From: Paludibacteraceae bacterium
GTDB lineage: Bacteria; Bacteroidota; Bacteroidia; Bacteroidales; Paludibacteraceae
DNA length: 46,163 nucleotides
NCBI GenBank assembly: GCA_024399535.1
Contig: JAKSNU010000006.1
Span: 1-46,163 of the forward strand
Reading direction: 5' to 3'
The notes beneath the pieces are model-generated. The model saw only the letters and a list, made by a program, of their open reading frames with translations. It was not told the DNA's origin and searched no databases. Each line of letters starts with the position of its first letter. The stretch's first letter is position 1. The position numbers and the translations under genes are program-made. Below, piece after piece: positions 7,054-14,288 of the stretch.

Positions 7054-8364
7054 ATGGAGGATACTATAGCTGCAATTGCAACTGCGCATGGTGTTGGCGG
7101 AGTTGCTGTAATCCGTGTTTCCGGCGAAAAGGCTCTCGATATAGTTCGAAGTCATTTCAATGGCGGAAAAATGCTGTTGGCGAGACATGCGACATACGGA
7201 ACGTTCGGTGACGGGGAAAACAGGGTTGACGATGTGGTGGCGACCTATTATAAAGCACCTAATTCCTATACTGGCGAAGATGTAGTTGAGATTTCGTGCC
7301 ATGGTTCTTCGTACGTGCAGCGTGAAGTGCTTAAAACGCTGATAGATAGTGGCTGTAGAATGGCGGAAAGGGGCGAGTTCACTAAGAGGGCATTTCTTAA
7401 TGGAAAAATGGACCTTGCACAGGCTGAGGCAGTGGCTGACCTTATAGGGGCAAAAAGCAAAGTTGCACACGGTTTGGCTATGGCTCAACTGAAGGGAAAC
7501 GTGTCAGACAGGCTGCGCGAACTGAGGTCACAACTCGTCGAACTTGCAGCTCTTGTGGAGCTCGAATTGGACTTCTCGGACCACGAAGATGTGGTATTCG
7601 CAGATAGGGAAAAGCTTGGCGAAACGGCAGAAGCAATCCGACAAGAGATAGAAAGATTGCGGAGAAGTTTCAGCCAGGGCAATGCCATCAAGAACGGAAT
7701 ACCAGTTGCGATAGTAGGCGAGCCTAATGTCGGAAAATCGACACTCATCAACCGGCTTGTGGGTGAGGATTGTGCTATAGTTTCGGACATAGCTGGTACG
7801 ACAAGAGACACCATCGAGAGGGAGGTGGACATAAACGGAGTGATGTTCCGTTTTGTTGATACGGCAGGCATAAGAGAGTCGGAAGACAAGATAGAGAGGA
7901 TGGGTATAGAGAGGTCGCGTATGGCGATTGAGAAGGCGAAGGTGATAGTGCTGCTTATCGAAAATGGTAATGAGGCTGACATTGTCGGAGAATTGAGAGA
8001 TGGACAGAAAATGATAGTTTGCGAGAATAAGGCGGATGTCAGTGGTTGCAGTGGCAATCATCTGGGTATCTCGGCATTGACAGGCGAGAATATCGAGACC
8101 CTGAAACATAGCATTTACGAGGCTGGTGTCGGCGAGGAGATGGAGGATGTGACGATAACCAATGCACGTCATTACGAGGCTTTAGGAAGGGGTTTGGAGG
8201 ATATCGAACGAGTCATCGAGGGGTTGAAAGGAGGTTTGGAAACCGACCTTGTGGCGGAGGATTTGCGTGGGTGCCTGTTCCATCTTGGCGAGATTTGTGG
8301 TGGCGAAGTGACGGCAGACGAAGTGTTAGGCACTATTTTCGAGAGATTTTGCATTGGGAAATGA
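7054..8364 (+). CDS. mnmE: tRNA modification GTPase MnmE
   Basis: The protein has 436 residues, slightly short of the usual 450-460. The N-terminal tetrahydrofolate-binding domain starts with DTIAAIATAHGVGGVAVIR. The G domain shows G1 GEPNVGKS (about 222-229), G2 AGTTRDT and G3 DTAG; G4 is ENKAD rather than the usual NKxD context but keeps the key residues. The C-terminus ends in the diagnostic FERFCIGK with the essential cysteine. With MnmG it makes the 5-carboxymethylaminomethyl modification of wobble uridine. No mnmG is nearby. Confidence 0.97.
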   Translation: MEDTIAAIATAHGVGGVAVIRVSGEKALDIVRSHFNGGKMLLARHATYGTFGDGENRVDDVVATYYKAPNSYTGEDVVEISCHGSSYVQREVLKTLIDSGCRMAERGEFTKRAFLNGKMDLAQAEAVADLIGAKSKVAHGLAMAQLKGNVSDRLRELRSQLVELAALVELELDFSDHEDVVFADREKLGETAEAIRQEIERLRRSFSQGNAIKNGIPVAIVGEPNVGKSTLINRLVGEDCAIVSDIAGTTRDTIEREVDINGVMFRFVDTAGIRESEDKIERMGIERSRMAIEKAKVIVLLIENGNEADIVGELRDGQKMIVCENKADVSGCSGNHLGISALTGENIETLKHSIYEAGVGEEMEDVTITNARHYEALGRGLEDIERVIEGLKGGLETDLVAEDLRGCLFHLGEICGGEVTADEVLGTIFERFCIGK

Positions 8365-8379
8365 GTATATAGATAAGTT

Positions 8380-11085
8380 ATGAAAACGTTTTTAGGTAGT
8401 GTCGCAGAATGGGCAGTCGGCGAGTATGGATTTAACGAGATTGGTGATGTGGATTTCGTTTTCCCTAACCGGAGGGCGGGGTTGTTTTTCATCAGGGAAC
8501 TGGCAAGAGTCGTAGGAAGGGAAAGGACAATCGTTTTGCCGAAGGTATATGATATCAATGGTTTTGTCGAGTCATTTTCAAAATTAAAGAAGGCTGACGA
8601 TACTGAATTGTTGTTGTATCTGTTCAATACCTATAACGAGATTTTGGGTCGAAACGACAGTTTAAGGAGTTTCGTGGAGTTCGGTGAAAAGATTTTGCAT
8701 GATTTCGACGAAGAGGATAAGTATTTGGTTGACGTCCACAAATTGTATGACAATATAAGCGACATAAATCAACTCAGGGCAGATATAGAGCTCAGCGATG
8801 AACAACGTGAGGCTGTCGAGAGGCTTATCAATGTCGGTACAAAGGATAATGGTTCATTGAAATTCCGCGAAAACTTTGTCCAAATATGGCGAAGCATGGG
8901 TGAATTGTATGATAAGTTCACCGAAAGGTTAAAGCAAAATGAAGTTGGTTACGAGGGATTGATATACAGGGAAGTATGTGGGCGAAATGACGAAGATATA
9001 ACGCAACGCAGGACTGTGTTTGTAGGGTTCAACGTGCTGACGACTTCGGAAGAGGCATTCATAAATAAATTTGAGAGAGCGGGTAAAGGGAAGATGATTT
9101 TCGATTACGGAAAAGTGGCGAGGGATGGCTCATTCTCGAACTATAGGCAGAAAATCGCTGATTTCGGGTTCAAAATTCCTGATAATATGACGGAACACCC
9201 AGCGATGACAGCAGCCGAACAATCGGAAAGGGTGGGCGAGATTGTCAGAGAATTGATAGACGGCAGTTCGGTGGAAACAACCGAGAGGAACACCGCAATT
9301 GTATTGGCAGACGAGACTCTGCTGACTGATACTCTCGCTGCATTACCTGCCGATATTGAGCATATAAACGTCACAATGGGTTATCCGCTCAGGAACACCC
9401 CGATTGCAACATTGGTCAATGCGCTCATTTACATGCAGACAACAATTTGCGTGCATGGAAGTAAAAGGACTATATACCATAAACCGTTGATGGAAGTGCT
9501 GTTACACCCGTATGCAGGCTATGTTTGCAATGCGGATAAGGCAGGTGAGATGGTTCGCAAAATGACTCAATCCAACATCATAAGGGTTGATATAGAGGAT
9601 TTGTGTGAGGTGGACGGGCGATTGTTCCAGCCAGCTGACGACCTGCTCGGGTATCTAATGGAGGTTTGTGACAGGATAGAGGAGGCAACTGGCGAAAATC
9701 AGTTGCAACGAGAGTATATCAGTGAATACAGAAGGCGGTTGACATTGCTCAAAACATATACACAAGAGACTGGTGTGCAGATAGATAAAGGCGAGATAGC
9801 ATCGATAATCCGTAAAATGGCGAGGAGCATGAAAGTGCAGTTCAAAGGCGAACCTTTGAAGGGGTTGCAGGTTATGGGATTGTTGGAGTGTCGTTTGCTT
9901 GATTTCGAGAATGTCATATTTGTGGGCTTTAACGACCAATATGTGCCTGGGGTAGGGGTAAGCGACAATTCGATAGTGCCTTACAACATGCGGAAACCTT
10001 TTGGATTGCCAACTCACGAGATAACCAATTTCATCTATGCCTACAATTTTTACCGAATGATGAACAGATGTTCGAGACTGGACATGATATACAATATGTC
10101 AACAGGCGAGATGTCGAAAAACGAGCCGTCAAGGTTTCTGTTGCAGATGAAATATCTTTATGGAAAGGAGGTGAAAGTTCGTCATGCCAGCGTGGCGGAA
10201 TTCGGTGAATGTGCCGGCATAGAGCCATACAGACCGGGGAAGGAGATGTGGAAGACACTTGACCATATTTCGCCATCGTCGTTGAAAGACTTCATAAACT
10301 GCCCATTGAAATTCTTTTACGGTACGTTGATGGGATTGCAGAGCGATGAAGAGATTGACGAAGGAGTGAAAGCTAACAAGTTTGGCGATTTGTTGCATGG
10401 TGTGATGGAGGAATATTATTCGAATGGAGGACTGAAAGACCCTGATGCTGCATTCCGTAAGGTTTATAAGAAAGTGATGCATAGGGAGTACGACGAGAGG
10501 GGTGTTGACATCATAGCCCACGATGCGGTGGTGAAGATGGCGAGATCCATAATTAGTTATGACGAGAACGAGCGTAGAACGTTCCGTGTGGAAGCATGTG
10601 AAAGGAAATTTGCTTTTGATTTTTCGGGGATGAAGATTTCTGGTAAAATAGATAGGATAGATACCAGCGGTGACGAGGTCGTTGTGATAGATTACAAAAC
10701 TTCGCGAGGAACCGAGAAGATAGATATCGAGAGAATGTTTAGGATAGGAGGTGCGAAACTTGAAGACAATGAGGCGATGCAGGTGCTGATGTATTGTCTT
10801 GCACTGAAAAAGATGAAAATGTATGAGGGGAAGACGTTCCGACCAGTGCTCTATAAAACATACGAGTTGATGAAACCGAAAAAGGAGAGGAAGGAGATTA
10901 CGATACAGCCTTACGATGATGTGTCGGAGGAGTTTGAAAAGGGGCTAAAGCAGACGATAGAGGAGATAACAAAACGGATTGAGTCTGGTCGTTTCGAAAT
11001 GAGAAAAGAGGTTGAAGGATATGAGGATAATACGCAGGACAGAACCTGTGAATATTGCGATTTCAGGAATTTATGTAACAATTAG
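8380..11085 (+). CDS. AddB-like PD-(D/E)XK nuclease with Fe-S cluster motif
   Basis: The protein has 901 residues. The N-terminal two thirds look like an inactive helicase fold: the start includes VFPNRRAGLF, but no intact Walker A is visible. The C-terminal nuclease includes SPSSLKDFINCPLKFFYG (about 630-650), GKIDRID, VVVIDYKTSRG (about 770-780) and a terminal cysteine set CEYCDFRNLC (about 889-898). With the Cys of NCPLKFF these give the four cysteines of an AddB-type 4Fe-4S nuclease. The family processes double-strand DNA ends together with an AddA/UvrD-type helicase, which is not encoded in this window. It starts 15 bases after mnmE and ends 4 bases before the next gene. Confidence 0.85.
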   Translation: MKTFLGSVAEWAVGEYGFNEIGDVDFVFPNRRAGLFFIRELARVVGRERTIVLPKVYDINGFVESFSKLKKADDTELLLYLFNTYNEILGRNDSLRSFVEFGEKILHDFDEEDKYLVDVHKLYDNISDINQLRADIELSDEQREAVERLINVGTKDNGSLKFRENFVQIWRSMGELYDKFTERLKQNEVGYEGLIYREVCGRNDEDITQRRTVFVGFNVLTTSEEAFINKFERAGKGKMIFDYGKVARDGSFSNYRQKIADFGFKIPDNMTEHPAMTAAEQSERVGEIVRELIDGSSVETTERNTAIVLADETLLTDTLAALPADIEHINVTMGYPLRNTPIATLVNALIYMQTTICVHGSKRTIYHKPLMEVLLHPYAGYVCNADKAGEMVRKMTQSNIIRVDIEDLCEVDGRLFQPADDLLGYLMEVCDRIEEATGENQLQREYISEYRRRLTLLKTYTQETGVQIDKGEIASIIRKMARSMKVQFKGEPLKGLQVMGLLECRLLDFENVIFVGFNDQYVPGVGVSDNSIVPYNMRKPFGLPTHEITNFIYAYNFYRMMNRCSRLDMIYNMSTGEMSKNEPSRFLLQMKYLYGKEVKVRHASVAEFGECAGIEPYRPGKEMWKTLDHISPSSLKDFINCPLKFFYGTLMGLQSDEEIDEGVKANKFGDLLHGVMEEYYSNGGLKDPDAAFRKVYKKVMHREYDERGVDIIAHDAVVKMARSIISYDENERRTFRVEACERKFAFDFSGMKISGKIDRIDTSGDEVVVIDYKTSRGTEKIDIERMFRIGGAKLEDNEAMQVLMYCLALKKMKMYEGKTFRPVLYKTYELMKPKKERKEITIQPYDDVSEEFEKGLKQTIEEITKRIESGRFEMRKEVEGYEDNTQDRTCEYCDFRNLCNN

Positions 11086-11089
11086 CGAT

Positions 11090-12361
11090 ATGGACAATCA
11101 AGACGAATTGTTGCCCATTGTTGATGAAGAGGGAAAAACAATAGGCAAAATGACGAGAGGCGAGGCGCACGATGGAAGCAAGCAGCTTCATCCCGTTGTG
11201 CACCTTCAGTTGTTCAATGGCAAAGGTGAGATATATCTCCAGAAACGGCCACTCTGGAAACCTATACAGCCAGGGAAATGGGATACTGCCTGCGGTGGGC
11301 ATGTAGGGTATGGCGAGAGCACGGACGAGGCATTGGAACGCGAAGTAAGCGAAGAGTTGGGCATTGATGTCAGGAGCGTTGGTGCACGGTTTGTGACAAA
11401 ATATGTGTTTGAAAGCAAGGTTGAGCGGGAACTCGTGTATGTGTTCAAGGCTGTATGGGATGGCGATGTGAAGCCGAGCAATGACGAGTTGGATGGAGGA
11501 CGTTTCTTCAAGGTGGAAGAGCTGAAAGAAGAGGAGTGTACTCCAAATTTCTGGCAAGAGTTCTTTGGTAAGATTATGAAGACATATAGTATCTATTTCA
11601 GTGGAACGGGAAATACGAAAAAAGTAGTTAAGGCAATAGCGAAGGGAATAGATTCCAATGCTGAGGATGTCAATTGGACTGACCCTGCGACTCGTAGTAT
11701 CGAACATAAATTTCAGAGCGGAGATATGGTTGTGTTTGGTGTTCCGACTATAGCTGGCAGGGTGCCCAACGTGTTGCTTAAGTCATTCGTGAATATTGAG
11801 GGTAATGGAGCAAAAGCTGTGGCTGTAGTGACCTACGGCAACAGGGCATACGACGATTCATTATTGGAGTTGGCGAGATTGCTCAAGGGGAGAGGCTTCA
11901 GAGTGGTAGGGGGTGCGGCATTCCCTGCAGAACATTCATTTTCAAGGACATTAGGAGCTGGAAGACCTGATTCTGAAGATTTGTTGCAGGCAGCAGAATT
12001 CGGACGCAGAGTAGTTGCGGAGATAGCTGATGATGAACCTGAGATATTTAGGACTGACCGGGAGTTGAAACCATACTTTCAGCCGAAAGACCGTGATGGC
12101 AATCCAATCAACATATTGAAAGTGAAGCCTGTATTAGATGCTGGAAGATGTGTCGAGTGTGGCAGATGTGTTCGTGCTTGCCCTATGGGGTCAATAGATA
12201 AAAAAACTATGGAGGTGACGGGAATTTGCATCAAATGCTGTGCGTGCGTCAAGGGTTGTCCTGAAGGGGCATGGAGTTTTGCGGACGCTGGATTCTTATA
12301 CCATAAAGGCGAATTGGAGTACCTCTATGGCGACAGGAAAGAGATAGAGTTTTATATTTGA
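11090..12361 (+). CDS. Fusion: Nudix hydrolase + EFR1-type flavodoxin/ferredoxin
   Basis: The protein has 423 residues in one frame. Residues 1-160 are a Nudix hydrolase of the isopentenyl-diphosphate-isomerase-like shape, with the Nudix box GHVGYGESTDEALEREVSEE. Residues 163-330 are a flavodoxin-like domain starting MKTYSIYFSGTGNTKK (FMN phosphate loop). Residues about 345-400 hold two 4Fe-4S motifs, CVECGRCVRACP and CIKCCACVKGCP. The flavodoxin-ferredoxin half alone equals a complete EFR1-type protein, and its natural start would be the Met at 11576. The chain therefore looks like two genes joined by loss of the first stop. Internal initiation at 11576 is possible. The frame also extends upstream into the nuclease gene, but ATG 11090 begins the Nudix domain. 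Confidence 0.85.
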   Translation: MDNQDELLPIVDEEGKTIGKMTRGEAHDGSKQLHPVVHLQLFNGKGEIYLQKRPLWKPIQPGKWDTACGGHVGYGESTDEALEREVSEELGIDVRSVGARFVTKYVFESKVERELVYVFKAVWDGDVKPSNDELDGGRFFKVEELKEEECTPNFWQEFFGKIMKTYSIYFSGTGNTKKVVKAIAKGIDSNAEDVNWTDPATRSIEHKFQSGDMVVFGVPTIAGRVPNVLLKSFVNIEGNGAKAVAVVTYGNRAYDDSLLELARLLKGRGFRVVGGAAFPAEHSFSRTLGAGRPDSEDLLQAAEFGRRVVAEIADDEPEIFRTDRELKPYFQPKDRDGNPINILKVKPVLDAGRCVECGRCVRACPMGSIDKKTMEVTGICIKCCACVKGCPEGAWSFADAGFLYHKGELEYLYGDRKEIEFYI

Positions 12362-12379
12362 TAAAAAAATAATTCTTTT

Positions 12380-12412
12380 TTGTGTTTATCTCAAAAAAAT
12401 CCTTTACCTTTG
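12380..12412 (+). promoter_or_regulatory. Promoter of the sigma/caspase/CHAT operon
   Basis: TACCTTTG at 12405-12412 is a clear -7 element, 30 bases before the sigma gene. A TTTTG ends at 12382, but the spacing (22) is longer than usual, which may mean an additional or alternative sigma factor, perhaps the one encoded here. Confidence 0.6.
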
Positions 12413-12441
12413 CAGAGTGAATTGAATATTGTTTTCTAAAT

Positions 12442-13041
12442 ATGAAAATACCTGTGCCATTCCCTCATATTGCCAATATGTCTGATGCTCAGCTTGTGCC
12501 TAAAATAAAGGACAGAAAGGAGCGTGAGACTGTGGAGTTTTTCTATGGCAAGGCTGCACCTATTTTCATAAAATTGTTCAATGGCTATTTCACAGATTGT
12601 CAGACACCTATCGAGTTTATCGACGATTTCTATGCCGACTTGATGGTTGAGCGGCAATCAGTAGGCAGTCGTAAGATTGATGGGTTTGCATACGATTGTC
12701 TTTTTAAGAATTGGATAGGCAAGATTGCTTTGATTTTTTGTTTTGACCGTTATTCGATGAAGGAGAAACGCAACGAGGCGTTGTCGGACTATGCAAAGCT
12801 AAATCCAGAGCCACAATTGATGCAGAATATCGCTTCGCTTGACCGCCGGGATGTCAGTATGCTGCTTTCGATGATGCCCAATCGTCAGTATAGCGAGTTG
12901 ATTCGTATGGTTTATGTTGACGGAATGACGTTGCATGATACGGCTGAGACTCTCGGTGTTGAGATGGATAGATTTTTCAATATGCACCGGCGTGCAAAAC
13001 TGCAATATACACAGGTCTATAATAAGGAGATTAGGAAATGA
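12442..13041 (+). CDS. ECF-like sigma-70 family factor
   Basis: The protein has 199 residues. A poorly conserved region 2 lies at about 25-100. The C-terminal part (about 130-195) fits sigma region 4: MLLSMMPNRQYSELIRMVYVD, then GMTLHDTAETLGVEMDRFFN as the helix-turn-helix, then a basic HRRAKLQY. The size and the following one-membrane-span gene, overlapping by four bases (ATGA), are typical for an extracytoplasmic-function sigma/anti-sigma pair. The region 2 match is weak, so this is a divergent member. Confidence 0.75.
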   Translation: MKIPVPFPHIANMSDAQLVPKIKDRKERETVEFFYGKAAPIFIKLFNGYFTDCQTPIEFIDDFYADLMVERQSVGSRKIDGFAYDCLFKNWIGKIALIFCFDRYSMKEKRNEALSDYAKLNPEPQLMQNIASLDRRDVSMLLSMMPNRQYSELIRMVYVDGMTLHDTAETLGVEMDRFFNMHRRAKLQYTQVYNKEIRK

Positions 13042-13436
13042 ACGAAAAACTATTTTCAAGAATATCTCGCGAGAAACTGGAAATGTATCTTGACGGCTCG
13101 TTGGACGAGCGGGAAACTGCCGAGTTTGACCATTTGCTGGATGATGACGCTGAGTTACAGCTGCTTGTTGATGAATATGTGAGACTACAAATGCAGATAA
13201 ACAATGAAGCACTCAGCGAATATAGTCAAAGCAAACCATTGAAACGAAATAGGTTGATTTGGCTCTCGGTAGGTGCAGCTTGCTGCTTGGCTTTGGTAGT
13301 GTCGTTGACTATGATTTCCGGGCCTTCTGACAATCATATTCAGCAACCTGATGATACTCCGGTATTTCGTGGTAATGACACTTTGTTTGATGCTAATCTC
13401 GATTCAATGCAGATTGATAAAACCGATTCTATATAA
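13038..13436 (+). CDS. Membrane anti-sigma factor candidate
   Basis: The protein has 132 residues. The cytoplasmic part (1-72) begins with a helical LEMYLDGSLDERETAEFDHL segment, like the sigma-binding start of Bacteroidetes anti-sigma factors; it lacks the zinc HxxxCxxC motif. One membrane span follows (about 73-94, LIWLSVGAACCLALVVSLTM). The exported tail of about 38 residues is rich in Asp (PDDTPVFRGNDTLFDANLDS). A short aspartate-rich exported tail is a plausible protease target. The gene overlaps the sigma gene by four bases and precedes the caspase gene by five. Confidence 0.65.
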   Translation: MNEKLFSRISREKLEMYLDGSLDERETAEFDHLLDDDAELQLLVDEYVRLQMQINNEALSEYSQSKPLKRNRLIWLSVGAACCLALVVSLTMISGPSDNHIQQPDDTPVFRGNDTLFDANLDSMQIDKTDSI

Positions 13437-13441
13437 TAGCT

Positions 13442-14284
13442 ATGCGAAGAATATTTTTGTTTATCATGTTGTTGTTGTCAGTGAATCTATATTCACAGAC
13501 GCGGCGTGCGTTGGTCGTTGGCATAGGGAAATATCCTAAAGAGACTGGTTGGCAGACCATTCACGGGGATGTTGATGCAGACAGCATCACCTGCATGTTG
13601 CAGAATGCGGGTTTCGACGATGTCGTTACTTTGAAGAACTCAGCTGCAACTAAGGCATCTATAGTAGAGGCTTTTCATGCGTTGGCGCATCAGTCGTCCG
13701 AAGGCGACATTGTGTATGTCCATTTCTCGGGTCATGGTCAGCAGATGATAGACCGCAACTCTGATGAGTCTGACAAAAGGGATGAGAGTTGGATACCCTA
13801 TGATGCTTATCGTAAACCAAATTCCAAGGATAGGGGCGAGAAACATCTTGTTGACGATGAGGTGGGTGTGTTGCTTGATGCAATTCAAGCAAAAATTGGC
13901 AAAAGCGGACGCATTGTTGTTGTGGTAGATGCTTGTCATAGTGGTACTTCTACTCGTGGCGAGGCTAAACATCGAGGAACAAGCATTCCGTTTGTCAGAG
14001 AAAATCAGGTTGCTGCGCATAATAGTGACGCACATACATGGCTGCTTATAAGCGCATGTCGTGACGACCAATTGAATTCCGAGATGAGCAATCCGAGAAT
14101 GGGACTTCTGTCGTATGCCATATGTACAGCCATACGATATGCCAACGGATGGAATAACGCACGTTTCTTTGCTGAATTACAGAGGATTGTCAATCGTTAT
14201 AAGTCACAAGATACTGACCAGACAATAATGGTGAGTGGCGATACATACCGTTTCAATATTGTTAAAGTACTATCAAAACAGTAA
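13442..14284 (+). CDS. Secreted caspase-family (C14) protease
   Basis: The protein has 280 residues. A signal peptide (MRRIFLFIMLLLSVNLYSQ) is followed by a caspase/metacaspase p20-like fold: ALVVGIGKYP at 23-32, the catalytic His98 in HFSGHGQ, and the catalytic Cys165 in VVDACHSGTS. Asp-rich loops (DRNSDESDKRDESW at 104-117) resemble metacaspase calcium or substrate loops. It is expected in the periplasm or outside the cell. It lies in the same operon as the sigma pair and a TPR-CHAT protease, five bases after the anti-sigma gene and four before the CHAT gene. Confidence 0.88.
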   Translation: MRRIFLFIMLLLSVNLYSQTRRALVVGIGKYPKETGWQTIHGDVDADSITCMLQNAGFDDVVTLKNSAATKASIVEAFHALAHQSSEGDIVYVHFSGHGQQMIDRNSDESDKRDESWIPYDAYRKPNSKDRGEKHLVDDEVGVLLDAIQAKIGKSGRIVVVVDACHSGTSTRGEAKHRGTSIPFVRENQVAAHNSDAHTWLLISACRDDQLNSEMSNPRMGLLSYAICTAIRYANGWNNARFFAELQRIVNRYKSQDTDQTIMVSGDTYRFNIVKVLSKQ

Positions 14285-14288
14285 TGCT

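Noticed and set aside
7485-8172. Overlapping minus-strand open frames of 190 and 214 codons inside mnmE
   Set aside because: Shadow frames of a clearly conserved gene; no domain and no promoter.
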